From contig CAKTXA010000031.1 of NCBI GenBank assembly GCA_934631005.1, positions 1 through 29,223 of the forward strand: a stretch of 29,223 bases of DNA. The letters are read 5' to 3'. Source of the stretch: an uncultured Oscillospiraceae bacterium. GTDB lineage: Bacteria; Bacillota; Clostridia; Oscillospirales; Oscillospiraceae. The notes under the pieces were generated by a model that had not been told where the DNA came from, searched no databases, and saw nothing but the letters and a program-made list of their open reading frames with translations. Positions within the stretch are counted from its first letter, which is position 1, and each line of letters begins with the position of its first letter. Position numbers and translations under genes: made by a program. Positions 1-10,285 of this stretch are shown here, piece after piece.

Positions 1-41
1 AAAAAAGTTCAGCCCACCCCGGTTGGGGCGAGCTGAACTTT
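1..41 (-). terminator. Rho-independent terminator of the tRNA-Ser gene
   Basis: A perfect 10-bp stem (AAAGTTCAGC at 4-13 with its complement at 32-41) encloses a second GC-rich CCCC/GGGG pairing. On the minus strand the stem runs into a T tract at the window edge. It directly abuts the encoded CCA end of the tRNA, so it ends that transcript. Confidence 0.85.
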
Positions 42-132
42 GGCGGAGTGGGAGGGATTCGAACCCTCGGACGGCTTTTGACCGTCACACGATTTCCAGT
101 CGTGCTCGTTATGACCGCTTCGATACCACTCC
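41..132 (-). tRNA. tRNA-Ser (anticodon GGA)
   Basis: On the minus strand the acceptor arm GGAGTGG (from 132) pairs with CCACTCC (51-45), followed by discriminator G and an encoded CCA (43-41). The anticodon arm is CACGA-CTGGAAA-TCGTG with anticodon GGA. A long variable arm (GACGG...CCGTC) marks a class II tRNA, as expected for serine, and the T arm reads GGGTTCGAATCCC. At about 92 nt including CCA the length fits tRNA-Ser. It reads UCC and UCU codons. Confidence 0.97.
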
Positions 133-172
133 ATGGCATCACCGTTTCTGTCACTTCCGAAACAGCTCGATT

Positions 173-201
173 ATTTTACACAAAGAAACGGTGAATGTCA
201 A
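173..201 (-). promoter_or_regulatory. Sigma-A promoter for tRNA-Ser
   Basis: The minus strand shows TTGACA (201-196), a 17-bp spacer and TAAAAT (178-173), about 40 bp upstream of the tRNA 5' end. The -35 box is perfect and the -10 is 5/6. The promoter sits between the stop codon of the penicillin-binding protein gene and the tRNA, so the tRNA does not depend on readthrough. Confidence 0.8.
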
Positions 202-213
202 GTCCTTTCCAAA

Positions 214-1581
214 CTATTTCTGCATTGCATCCACACAAGCCGTCAGCACCTTCCCGGCCATGGGGGCGGCCACGGCGCTGCCGGCGCCCGCGTTTTCTAC
301 GAACACCACAAATGCCAGCGGGTACTCGTCATCGCGGATAAAGCCTGCGAACGTCGCGTGGGCGGGCTTGCCCGCCTGCTCGGCCGTGCCGGATTTGGCG
401 CAGACGTAATACGGCGGGAACTGCTGCATGCCATAGATCGTCACGACGTTATAGTGCATCATCGTCGCCATTTTCTCTGCTGCCGTGGAGCTTGCCAGCT
501 GACCGGTCGACGTGCGCTGCGCGCTGTAGAGCGTCTTGTCGCCCTCGGTGATAGACTTCACCAGATATGGCTCCGCCGCCTCGCCCCCGCCGCCGAGAAT
601 GCCCATAAAGCGCAGATAGGCATAGGGATTGACCTCGATCGAGTACTGCCCGATGCCGGCCCACGCCGTGTCGCCCGCGTCTGCCTTGGACAGGTCGACA
701 CTGCCGCTTTTCGTGTGGTAGCCCGCACAGTCGAACGACTCGCCGAGGCCCAGCCTGCGCGCGTAGCGCTCCAGCGTTTTCGCGCCCAGCTGCTCGGCGA
801 TGTTGCCGAACACGATGTTGCACGAGTGCGCCAGACCCTCGGAAAAATCCGTCTGCCCGTGCACGCCGCTGCAAATGATCTCCTGCCCGCCGATGATCTG
901 CCTGCCGGTGCAGGTGAACGTCTGCTGGTAAATGTCCGGAATGGTGTCGATGGCGGCCACGCTCGTGACGAGCTTGAAGATGGAGCCAGGGGTGTAGGTG
1001 ACATCGAAGAATCGGTTTACATAAACTCCTTCATAACTGCCTGTCTCGTCGCCCGCCACGTCGGGGACATTGTCGGGATCGTAGCTCGGCGAGGACACGG
1101 CGCAGAGGATCTCGCCGGTCTTGTAATTGTACACGCCGATCGTGCCGCGGTAGCCCTCGAGCGCCTGCATGGCGGCGCGCTGTGCCGCGGCGCTGACGGT
1201 GAGCGTGGTGACCGCACCGCCGGTCTCGGCGCCGTAAAGGCCGGTGAATTTATTGTAGCCGATCATCGTCTCGGCATACGCGCCGAGCATGGGCGCGGAG
1301 ATATAGCCGTCACGGTCGCCGAGCAGGTGCAAAAATGCCTTACGCGTCCCGGCATTTTCACTGTACGTTCTCCCCTGCCGCGTGTCGAGCAGCGCTTCTC
1401 CGCTGCTGTCCACCACAACGCCGCAGTTGAGATTTGCGCCGGTGTACAGATGCGGGCTGCCGGAAAACGCGACCCAGCGGTCGGCAGAGATGAAATACTC
1501 CACAAAGAACACGAGCGCGCCCAGTGCAAGGATGGCGGCGAGTACGAGCAGGAAGAGCCTGCGCGCGGAGATCTTTTTCAT
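214..1581 (-). CDS. Class B penicillin-binding protein (peptidoglycan transpeptidase, PbpA-like)
   Basis: Cell-wall D,D-transpeptidase that crosslinks peptidoglycan outside the membrane; 455 residues. One N-terminal membrane anchor (about residues 8-29) is followed by a short dimerisation region and the transpeptidase domain. The three active-site motifs are visible: SxxK as SIFK at 200-203 after TPG, SxN as SCN at 253-255, and KSG at 396-398 in place of KTG. The start was placed at ATG 1581, because AGGAGG lies 7 nt upstream; an in-frame GTG at 1587 sits too close to that site. The ATG overlaps the TGA of the upstream SEDS gene (ATGA), so the two are probably translationally coupled. SEDS polymerases work with class B PBPs as glycan polymerase and crosslinker pairs, which supports this role. 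Whether it serves elongation, division or sporulation cannot be read from the sequence. Confidence 0.93.
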   Translation of the reverse strand: MKKISARRLFLLVLAAILALGALVFFVEYFISADRWVAFSGSPHLYTGANLNCGVVVDSSGEALLDTRQGRTYSENAGTRKAFLHLLGDRDGYISAPMLGAYAETMIGYNKFTGLYGAETGGAVTTLTVSAAAQRAAMQALEGYRGTIGVYNYKTGEILCAVSSPSYDPDNVPDVAGDETGSYEGVYVNRFFDVTYTPGSIFKLVTSVAAIDTIPDIYQQTFTCTGRQIIGGQEIICSGVHGQTDFSEGLAHSCNIVFGNIAEQLGAKTLERYARRLGLGESFDCAGYHTKSGSVDLSKADAGDTAWAGIGQYSIEVNPYAYLRFMGILGGGGEAAEPYLVKSITEGDKTLYSAQRTSTGQLASSTAAEKMATMMHYNVVTIYGMQQFPPYYVCAKSGTAEQAGKPAHATFAGFIRDDEYPLAFVVFVENAGAGSAVAAPMAGKVLTACVDAMQK

Positions 1582-3293
1582 GCGCACGCCTCCTTTCCCG
1601 GCAGGCGGATGGCAAAGCTGGCGTTCTGGCGCGTATCGACCGCCTTAATGAACGCGAGCAGCCCCCACACGCAGAGCATGCTCGACCCGCCGTTTGACAC
1701 GAACGGGAACGTCACGCCCGTGAGCGGCAGGAAGTCGACCGTGCCGAACAGGTTCAGGATCGCCTGCACGATGAGGATGGTCGCAGCGCCCGCCGCGCCG
1801 ATGGAATAGAAGCTGCTGCGGCTCTGCGGCAGCGAGCGAATGACGAAAAGCGCCAGAATGACCAGCGCCGCCACCAGGAGCAGCGACATGAGAAGCCCCC
1901 ACTCCTCGCCCACGAACGCAAACACAAGGTCGGTATCGGACGCGCCGACGTATTTGATCCAGCCGCGCCCCGCGCCAAGGCCGAACAGCCCGCCGGAGGC
2001 GATGCACATCATCGCGCGCGTCTGCTGATAGCCGGTGGTGAGCGAATTTTCCCACACATGCCCCCAGCCCGCAAAGCGGCGCATGGCATAGGGCTTGAAC
2101 TTCAAAACGAACACGCCCGCAAAGCCCGTGCCCGCGCACGCGAGCGCGAGCGTGGCAAAATCGCCGGAGCGCAGAAACGCGATCACAAGGAACGTGGAGA
2201 AAAAGATGATGGCGGTGCCGAAATCACTCATCAGGGCAAGACACCCGCAGATGGCGGCGGAATAGGCGATGAACAAAAACTGGTTGCGCCGCGTCATCAA
2301 ACGCTGCAGCGTGGACGCACCCGCGAACACAAAGCATATCTTCACCAGCTCCGACGGCTGGAACGAAAATGAGCCCAGCTGCACCCAGTTTTTCGCGCCG
2401 AATTTCTCCACGCCGAACACCAGATTGAACGCCAGCAGCGCGATCCCGAACGCCGCGGCCAGATACCGCACGCGCTTCACGCGCTCCAGATTGCGCAGGA
2501 ATAGCCCTAGGATCAGGAAAAACACCACGCCCATGACGATGGCAAGCAGCTCCTTTGTCAGCGCCGACGGGTCGCTGGAGGCGATGACGCACAGGCCCAT
2601 CGTGCACAGGAAAAACGCAAGGCTCTCCACCTCAAAGCCGCTGCGGCGCAGGAGCTTATAAAGCCCGAACAGCAGCCATTCCAGCGCGATCAGCCCAAGC
2701 ATCGACGGCGCCGCCTGCGCGGCGCTCACGCCGTGCGCCAGAAGCGTCAGCAGCGCGAACAGCTGAAGCAACGTCAGCACCGTCAGCGTTAGCCACGGGT
2801 GCTCGCCCGTGTCGGCGCGCGTGCGCACCGAAGCCTGAATGCGCTCCTGCTCCGGCGTGATGGGCACAAGTACGAACTCCACGCCGCCGAGCGCGATGCG
2901 GTCACCAAAGTCGACCACGCTCATCGAAACGCCCTCGCCGTTCACGGCCACGCCGCCCTTGGAGCCGACGTCGGAAATGCTCCAGCTGCCGTCGTCATAG
3001 CGTGTGAGAACGGCGTTCTGCCGCGAGATGGTGGGATAGTCGAGCACCACGTCGCAGTTTTTCGCGCGGCCGAGCAGATTTTCCCAGTGTGTGACGGGGA
3101 TGCGCTCGCCGTTCGGCGCGGCCAGCCACGCCCAGATCTCCGGCTCGGGCTTAAAGAACAGCAGCGAGCGCGCACAGCGGTACAGCAGGAAGCCCGCCAG
3201 CAGCGGGAACACGAACCGCAGCGCCTCGGCAAGGCCCGTGCAGAACGCGGACTGCTGTACAGCCTCGCCGATCGAGTTGAAAAAAGCATCCAT
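1578..3293 (-). CDS. FHA domain fused to SEDS peptidoglycan glycosyltransferase (FtsW/RodA/SpoVE family)
   Basis: Predicted 571-residue membrane enzyme that polymerises glycan strands from lipid II. Residues about 20-47 contain one hydrophobic segment. Residues about 72-140 form a forkhead-associated (FHA) domain: LLGR at 73-76, CDVVLDYPTISR at 80-91, then a W-I-D strand and VNG at 117-119. The usual SRxHA histidine is replaced by Asn (SRQNA). From about 165 onward comes the multi-spanning SEDS core with the GLFGLGAGRGW loop, an acidic DTD at 453-455 followed by FAFVGEEWG, and the C-terminal TGVTFPFVSNGGSS signature. The start at 3293 is chosen because GAGGG precedes it by 6 nt and FHA plus all membrane segments are complete; upstream extensions run into the neighbouring gene. 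FHA domains bind phosphothreonine, so control by a Ser/Thr kinase is inferred. The gene is coupled to the PBP by an ATGA overlap. Confidence 0.92.
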   Translation of the reverse strand: MDAFFNSIGEAVQQSAFCTGLAEALRFVFPLLAGFLLYRCARSLLFFKPEPEIWAWLAAPNGERIPVTHWENLLGRAKNCDVVLDYPTISRQNAVLTRYDDGSWSISDVGSKGGVAVNGEGVSMSVVDFGDRIALGGVEFVLVPITPEQERIQASVRTRADTGEHPWLTLTVLTLLQLFALLTLLAHGVSAAQAAPSMLGLIALEWLLFGLYKLLRRSGFEVESLAFFLCTMGLCVIASSDPSALTKELLAIVMGVVFFLILGLFLRNLERVKRVRYLAAAFGIALLAFNLVFGVEKFGAKNWVQLGSFSFQPSELVKICFVFAGASTLQRLMTRRNQFLFIAYSAAICGCLALMSDFGTAIIFFSTFLVIAFLRSGDFATLALACAGTGFAGVFVLKFKPYAMRRFAGWGHVWENSLTTGYQQTRAMMCIASGGLFGLGAGRGWIKYVGASDTDLVFAFVGEEWGLLMSLLLVAALVILALFVIRSLPQSRSSFYSIGAAGAATILIVQAILNLFGTVDFLPLTGVTFPFVSNGGSSMLCVWGLLAFIKAVDTRQNASFAIRLPGKEACA

Positions 3294-3306
3294 AGTGAAG
3301 CCCTCG

Positions 3307-3367
3307 CCGCGGCGCGCCGCGGACATCTGAATGTTTGCAAGCGCCCCGCACGGCACGCCGTGCGGGG
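3307..3367 (-). other. Two GC-rich intercistronic stem-loops
   Basis: Between the AI-2E-type gene and the FHA-SEDS gene lie a perfect 16-bp palindrome (CCGCGGCG and its mirror, 3307-3322) and an 11-bp stem (CCCCGCACGGC at 3344-3354 with 3357-3367). Neither is followed by a clear T run on the minus strand. They could weaken readthrough or stabilise the upstream message; a full terminator is not supported. Confidence 0.45.
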
Positions 3368-3376
3368 TGCATTCTC

Positions 3377-4675
3377 CTATTTTTTCGCGGTCTCGTCTTT
3401 CGCAGTCTCGGCCGTCTCGCCGGCGTCCTCCGGCGGCGCAGCCGCCGCGGCAGCCTCCTGCGGCAGATCCTCCACCGCGCGGATGGCGTAGTAGTCGTTC
3501 GTCACGGTCGAGCGCCCCTTGCGCTCCAGCGCAGCGTTCACAGCGCTGCTGATGAGCATATAAATGACGGCAAACACCGGCACGCCCAAGATCATCCCGG
3601 CAAAGCCGAACAGGCTCGTGGCCACGGTGATGGAGATGAGCACCCAGAAGCCTGAAATGCCCACGGAGTTGCCGAGGATCCTCGGGCCGATGACGTTGCC
3701 GTCCAGCTGCTGCAGGACGATGACGAAGATGACAAAGTAGAACGCCTGCAGCGGATTGACCAGCAGGATCAGCAGTGCCGACGGCACCGCGCCGATGATG
3801 GGGCCGAAGAACGGGATGACGTTCGTCACGCCCACGACCGTTGCCACCAGCGCCGGATACGGCAGCTTGAGGACGAGCATGCCCAGATAGCACAGCACGC
3901 CAATGATGGCGGAGTCGATGATCTTGCCGATGACAAAGCCGTTAAAGACACGATTGATCTCCCGGCCGACGTGCAGGATATGGTCGGCACGGGCGGGCTT
4001 AAACATCGCGACGACGATCTTTTTGCCCTGCGCCTGGAATTTATCCTTAGACGCGAGGATGTAGACCGACGCGAAGATGCCGATGACGATGTTTGCAAGG
4101 CTCTTCACCACGCTGAACGCGGAGGTAAAGACCGTTGTGAGCACGTTTTGAATGTCGTTCGGCAGGCTGGTGCTGATCCATTCGTTCAGATACTCCTGGA
4201 TCTTGCTGATCGCCACGTCGGCGTAGTACTGAAGCTCGGGATTATCGGCCAGCAGGTTCGTGGCCCACTGCTCGATGCTGACAAAATACCTCGGCGCGCT
4301 GTCGACGATGCCCTGAATGCTCTCACCGAGCTGGGGGAGCAAAATCGAGAAGAACGCATAAATCACGAGCGCGGCAAAAATGAGCGCAAACACGATGGAC
4401 ACCGCGCGGCTGACCTTTTTGCCGGAGCCGGGCTTTTTTTCGCGCTTTGTGAGCCGCGGCTCGAGCCGCCGGTCGACCAGACGCACGAGCGGATTGAGCA
4501 GGAACGCGATCACCGCGCCGGAGATGAGCGGCGAGAGGATATTCAGGATGCTGGTCACGAGCTTAAAGAAGCCCGGAAGATCCGTAAAGATCACCACCAG
4601 CAGAATGCTGATAAAGATGACCGCCAGCGCTGTGACGCCCCACTTGAAGTAGGTGCTGTCCTTGCGTTCCTTCAT
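3377..4675 (-). CDS. AI-2E family transporter-like membrane protein (UPF0118/PerM family)
   Basis: Multi-spanning membrane protein of 432 residues. Hydrophobic segments start with residues about 10-35, and a pair near 35-65 is followed by a basic loop (VDRRLEP). A central soluble stretch holds the conserved region around ILASKDKFQAQGKK, followed by the family signature GVTNVIPFFGPIIGAVP and two or three further membrane spans. The tail is rich in Ala, Glu and Lys. Family members are annotated as autoinducer-2 exporters or as Na+/H+ antiporters; the substrate here is unknown. The ATG at 4675 lies about 11 nt after AAGGGG; a GTG at 4684 is an alternative. It precedes the SEDS/PBP pair in the same direction with an 83-bp gap, so it may share their transcript. 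Confidence 0.88.
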   Translation of the reverse strand: MKERKDSTYFKWGVTALAVIFISILLVVIFTDLPGFFKLVTSILNILSPLISGAVIAFLLNPLVRLVDRRLEPRLTKREKKPGSGKKVSRAVSIVFALIFAALVIYAFFSILLPQLGESIQGIVDSAPRYFVSIEQWATNLLADNPELQYYADVAISKIQEYLNEWISTSLPNDIQNVLTTVFTSAFSVVKSLANIVIGIFASVYILASKDKFQAQGKKIVVAMFKPARADHILHVGREINRVFNGFVIGKIIDSAIIGVLCYLGMLVLKLPYPALVATVVGVTNVIPFFGPIIGAVPSALLILLVNPLQAFYFVIFVIVLQQLDGNVIGPRILGNSVGISGFWVLISITVATSLFGFAGMILGVPVFAVIYMLISSAVNAALERKGRSTVTNDYYAIRAVEDLPQEAAAAAAPPEDAGETAETAKDETAKK

Positions 4676-4714
4676 GCGTTCCACCGCCCCTTCACGTTTA
4701 TCGCCATCATTACT

Positions 4715-4743
4715 AGAGTACCATAAACCGACCGAAAGTGCAA
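4715..4743 (-). promoter_or_regulatory. Candidate sigma-A promoter for the AI-2E-type gene
   Basis: The minus strand has TTGCAC (4743-4738), 17 bp, then TACTCT (4720-4715), with a TGG extension giving an extended -10. It lies about 40 bp upstream of the chosen start. The -10 is only 4/6, so confidence is moderate. Confidence 0.55.
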
Positions 4744-4761
4744 GAATTCTGAAGCTGCGTT

Positions 4762-5589
4762 TCAGAAATTATTTCGCAGCAGCGCGATCTCGGCGGCGTA
4801 GCCCGCCAGATCGTTCGGCGTCTCCAGCACCACCGGCAGGCTGCGCCCGGCTGCGAAGCGCAGCACGCGCTCCAGCGCGGCAAGGCCAACATCGCCCCGG
4901 CCGATACACTCGTGCCGGTCCTTGCGTGCGCCGCAGGGATTTTTACTGTCGTTCAGATGGATGGCGCGCAGGCGCGCAAGGCCCAGCACGCGGTCAAGCT
5001 CCGCCAGCACATCCTCAAAATGCTCTGCAAGATCGTAGCCAGCGTCGTGCACATGGCAGGTGTCCAAACACACGCCGAGCTTTTCGGGATGGCGGCAGCG
5101 GCTGATCACCGCGCGCAGCTCCTCGAACCGCCCGCCGACCTCCGTGCCCTTGCCCGCCATCGTCTCCAGCAGCACCGTGGTGGACTGCTCCGGCGTCATG
5201 GCAAGGTCGAGCGTCTCGGCGATCCGGCGGATGCCCTCGTCGATCCCTTGCCCCACATGGCTGCCGGGGTGGAAGTTATAAAAGTTACCGGGCAGATATT
5301 CCATCCGCGCCAGATCGTCCCGCATCGTCTGCCGCGCAAACTCCAGCGTTTTATCCACGGCAGCACAGGGGTTGATGGTATAGGGCGCGTGGGCAACGAC
5401 CGGGCCGATCGTTCCCGCCTGCTGCATCGCGCACAGCGCCTGCGCGTCCGCCGGGTCGATGGCCTTTGCCTGCCCGCCGCGGGGGTTGCGGGTAAAAAAC
5501 TGAAATGTATTCGCGCCGATGGACAGCGCGGTCCGTCCCATCGCGGCGAAGCCGCCGGATGCGGACAGATGACAGCCGAGATACAGCAT
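4762..5589 (-). CDS. nfo: Endonuclease IV (apurinic/apyrimidinic endonuclease)
   Basis: Zn-dependent AP endonuclease of base-excision repair; it cuts 5' of abasic sites. The 275 residues form one TIM-barrel domain of usual length. Metal-site motifs appear in order: HLSASGG near the N-terminus, NFHPGSHVGQG, LLETMAGKGTEVG, CLDTCHVHDAGYD, HLNDSKNPCG followed by DRHECIGRGDVG, and the terminal LETPND. The start at ATG 5589 (MLYLGCHLSASGG) has GGAGGAGA just upstream; longer open frame upstream would cover the promoter region and a poor N-terminus. The gene is divergent from a WYL regulator, whose promoter is interleaved with its own. DNA-damage control through that regulator is plausible but only inferred. 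A weak hairpin (TTCTGAA arms) follows the stop. Confidence 0.95.
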   Translation of the reverse strand: MLYLGCHLSASGGFAAMGRTALSIGANTFQFFTRNPRGGQAKAIDPADAQALCAMQQAGTIGPVVAHAPYTINPCAAVDKTLEFARQTMRDDLARMEYLPGNFYNFHPGSHVGQGIDEGIRRIAETLDLAMTPEQSTTVLLETMAGKGTEVGGRFEELRAVISRCRHPEKLGVCLDTCHVHDAGYDLAEHFEDVLAELDRVLGLARLRAIHLNDSKNPCGARKDRHECIGRGDVGLAALERVLRFAAGRSLPVVLETPNDLAGYAAEIALLRNNF

Positions 5590-5614
5590 ACGGTCTCCTC
5601 CATTCTTCCTGCGT

Positions 5615-5644
5615 ATCATACCACATCCCGCCGCCCTCTTGCAA
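5615..5644 (-). promoter_or_regulatory. Sigma-A promoter for nfo
   Basis: The minus strand reads TTGCAA (5644-5639), 18 bp, TATGAT (5620-5615). TATGAT is 5/6 to consensus. Its -35 hexamer is self-complementary and is the same six bases used by the divergent promoter. Confidence 0.65.
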
Positions 5645-5676
5645 GCGCGGCGGATATACGGTACAATAAATTGTAC
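5639..5676 (+). promoter_or_regulatory. Sigma-A promoter and overlapping palindromic operator for the WYL regulator
   Basis: TTGCAA (5639-5644), a 17-bp spacer and TACAAT (5662-5667) form a promoter. The -10 lies inside a perfect inverted repeat GTACAA-TAAA-TTGTAC (5661-5676). A repressor bound there would block the -10, so autoregulation by the WYL protein is the simplest reading. The ribosome site AGGAGG follows at once, leaving a very short leader. Confidence 0.65.
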
Positions 5677-5689
5677 AGGAGGTGGCATC

Positions 5690-6667
5690 ATGGCACGATC
5701 GGACAATCAAAAGCAGAAGCTGATGCTTCTGGCGCGGCTTTTGGAGCGCGAGACGGACGAAGCGCACCCCATGAGCACGCAGCAGCTCATCGCGGCGCTC
5801 GCCGGGCACGGCATCAAGGCCGAGCGCAAGAGCATCTATAGCGACATCGCCGCCCTGCAGGATCTCGGCATGGACATCTGCGTGCAGCCCGGCCGCGGCG
5901 GCGGGTATTATCTCGGCGCGCGGGAATTTGAGCTGCCGGAGCTGAAGCTGCTGGTGGACGCCGTGCAGGCCAGTAAATTCCTCTCCGAGCGCAAAACGGT
6001 GCAGCTCATCCGCAAGCTCGAAACGCTGGCAAGCAAGTGGGACGCAGGCCGCCTGCGGCGGCAGGTGGTGGTCTCCGGCCGCGTCAAAACGATGAACGAG
6101 AGCGTTTTTTACACCGTCGACCAGATCCATGAGGCCATCGCGGCAAACCGCCAGCTGCAATTTCGTTATTTTGAGTGGGGCGTTGACAAGCAGAAGCACT
6201 TCCGCGACCGCCGCTACGTCGCCAGCCCCTACGCGCTGTGCTGGGACGATGAAAACTACTACCTCGTCGCCTACTCCGAGCGCCACGGCATCACGCACTA
6301 CCGCGTGGACAAGATGGCCGACCTCAAAATGCTGGACGCGCCGCGCATCGTGAACGACGAAACGCGCGCGCTCGACGTATCGAAGTACGGTAAAAACGTA
6401 TTCGGCATGTTCGGCGGCGAGCAGATGCAGGTGAAAATGCGTTTTGAGAACCCTCTCGCGGGCGTGGTGCTCGACCGCTTCGGGCACGACGTGATGCTGA
6501 TCCCGGACGGCGACAGCCACTTCACCCTCACCACAGACATCGCCGTCTCCCCCGTCTTTTTCGGCTGGCTTGCCGGCTTCGGCGGCGCGGCAAAGCTCCT
6601 CTTCCCGCAGTCAGCGGTGGACGCCTATCTGGAGCTGTGCAGGCAAAGCTTGGGGCAGTATGAGTAA
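5690..6667 (+). CDS. WYL-domain transcriptional regulator (DeoR/HTH_11-type N-terminus)
   Basis: 325-residue DNA-binding regulator. The N-terminal helix-turn-helix spans about residues 8-65 (MSTQQLIAAL ... KSIYSDIAALQDLGMDI) and is followed by the typical GRGGGYYL wing. From about residue 135 comes a WYL domain (AIAANRQLQFRYFEW ... SPYALCWDDENYYLVAY, then HYRVDKMADLKMLD), with a WCX-like C-terminal extension. WYL domains are thought to bind nucleic acid or nucleotides, and many members respond to DNA damage. The ATG at 5690 has AGGAGGTGG 6 to 8 nt upstream. It is divergent from nfo, with a palindrome over its own -10, which fits a repressor of itself and possibly of nfo. The ligand is unknown. 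Confidence 0.9.
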   Translation: MARSDNQKQKLMLLARLLERETDEAHPMSTQQLIAALAGHGIKAERKSIYSDIAALQDLGMDICVQPGRGGGYYLGAREFELPELKLLVDAVQASKFLSERKTVQLIRKLETLASKWDAGRLRRQVVVSGRVKTMNESVFYTVDQIHEAIAANRQLQFRYFEWGVDKQKHFRDRRYVASPYALCWDDENYYLVAYSERHGITHYRVDKMADLKMLDAPRIVNDETRALDVSKYGKNVFGMFGGEQMQVKMRFENPLAGVVLDRFGHDVMLIPDGDSHFTLTTDIAVSPVFFGWLAGFGGAAKLLFPQSAVDAYLELCRQSLGQYE

Positions 6668-6697
6668 GCTATGTGGTGCCTTGTAATGCCATCCCTC

Positions 6698-6930
6698 CGT
6701 ATCCCCAGCGCAGGGGCGGTTTGCACAGTCCTCTTGGCTTCCCCTCGGGGAAGCTGTCTGCGAAGCGGCAGCGGAGCAGACTGATGAGGGTCGGGGAGCA
6801 GTTACGTTTCGCTGAAACTGCAAAGCAAATCGTAAATGCTCCCCGGCCCTCATCCGCCCCCTTCGGGAGCACCTTCCCCGAGGGGAAGGCAAGGTGGTGC
6901 CTACATTTCGCCGGTGCGTCAGGGATACGG
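6698..6930. repeat. Long imperfect inverted-repeat (foldback) element
   Basis: The left arm (6698-6799) and the reverse complement of the right arm (6838-6930) share ordered blocks: CCGTATCCC, CTTCCCCTCGGGGAAG, a CGAAG block, and GATGAGGG-CGGGGAGCA, with small insertions and changes between them. The roughly 38-nt centre can itself pair (TTACG/CGTAA). No convincing coding frame is present. The stretch 6668-7000 thus holds this element and one terminator and no gene. It looks like a non-autonomous MITE-like or dispersed intergenic repeat; that is inferred, because only one copy is in the window. Confidence 0.75.
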
Positions 6931-6962
6931 CGGCCAATTTCATTTTTCGCCATTTACCAAAA

Positions 6963-6989
6963 GCGCCCCATCCGTAATGGATGGGGCGC
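6963..6989 (-). terminator. Bidirectional terminator after hinT
   Basis: A perfect 11-bp stem GCGCCCCATCC (6963-6973) with 6979-6989, loop GTAAT. The minus strand continues TTTTGG and the plus strand GTTTTCG, so it can end hinT transcription and also stop plus-strand readthrough from the WYL gene. Confidence 0.85.
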
Positions 6990-7000
6990 GTTTTCGCTCT

Positions 7001-7339
7001 TTAGTTGAAGCTGCCGAGCTGCTTACCGGACAGGACGTGGAAATGGATGTGGTGCACGGTCTGGCCGGCGAGCTCGCCGACGTTGGTGACCACGCGGTAG
7101 CCGTCGGCAAAGCCCTGCTCTTTTGCGAGCTTTGCGATGACGCTGTAGATATGGCCGATCACGGCCTCGTTCTCCGGCGTCACCTCGGCGGCCGAGGCGA
7201 AATGCTGCTTCGGCACAACGAGAAAATGCTTCGGCGCGAGCGGCGCGATGTCGAGGAACGCAAGGCACTGCTCGTCCTCATAGACCTTCGTGCTCGGGAT
7301 GTCGCCGGAAATGATCTTGCAAAACAGACAATCAGACAT
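7001..7339 (-). CDS. hinT: HIT-family purine nucleotide hydrolase (HinT-like)
   Basis: Small cytoplasmic HIT protein of 112 residues, the normal length. HinT proteins hydrolyse adenosine phosphoramidates and can remove aminoacyl-AMP. The N-terminal CLFCKIISGDIPSTKVYED block has the Cys pair common in Firmicutes. The histidine triad is HHIHFHVL near the C-terminus (catalytic His in HxHxH). The start at ATG 7339 follows AAGGAGG with good spacing; an upstream ATG has no such site. It lies 21 bp after alaS in the same direction and ends at a strong hairpin, so it is very likely the last gene of the T-box controlled alaS transcript. Co-transcription with a tRNA synthetase suits its activity on aminoacyl-adenylates. 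Confidence 0.93.
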   Translation of the reverse strand: MSDCLFCKIISGDIPSTKVYEDEQCLAFLDIAPLAPKHFLVVPKQHFASAAEVTPENEAVIGHIYSVIAKLAKEQGFADGYRVVTNVGELAGQTVHHIHFHVLSGKQLGSFN

Positions 7340-7360
7340 GATAATTCCTCCTTGCTGCAC

Positions 7361-10021
<2,661 letters not shown>

Positions 10022-10058
10022 GTATAGAACCCTCATTTCTTTGTGTATTGACGAGAAC

Positions 10059-10285
10059 AAAAAAATAGACCCCGCCCCCACATAGGGGCGAAGCTCGTTC
10101 GCGGTACCACCCTAATTGCGATCGCTCGCATCTCTCTGCGCCGTAACGGGCGCGCCCGCCCCGCTCGTCGCGGGGATGCTCCAAAGCGGCTGCCGCGGAC
10201 TGCTGCGGAAGGGCTTCCAGCATCCCCTTCTCTCTGGACGCGCAGGCTCTGCGGCTGACTTTTTCTCAGCACTGTTCTATAAAAT
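10059..10285 (-). promoter_or_regulatory. T-box riboswitch leader of alaS
   Basis: The minus strand carries the T-box sequence AGGGTGGTACCGCG (10113-10100), which pairs with the tRNA acceptor end. It is followed by a terminator hairpin (CGCCCC/GGGGCG with GU extension) and a seven-base U tract (10065-10059 area). Upstream is a large GC-rich stem I region; GGGGATGCT and AGCATCCCC arms are visible. From the downstream gene the specifier should be an alanine codon (GCN); I did not fix its position. The 264 bp between alaS and the next gene are fully taken up by this leader and its promoter. Confidence 0.93.

Noticed and set aside
133..1809. Plus-strand open frame of 558 codons over the penicillin-binding protein gene
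   Set aside because: The minus strand has the transpeptidase motifs and a coupled start; the plus frame also begins inside the tRNA-Ser region.
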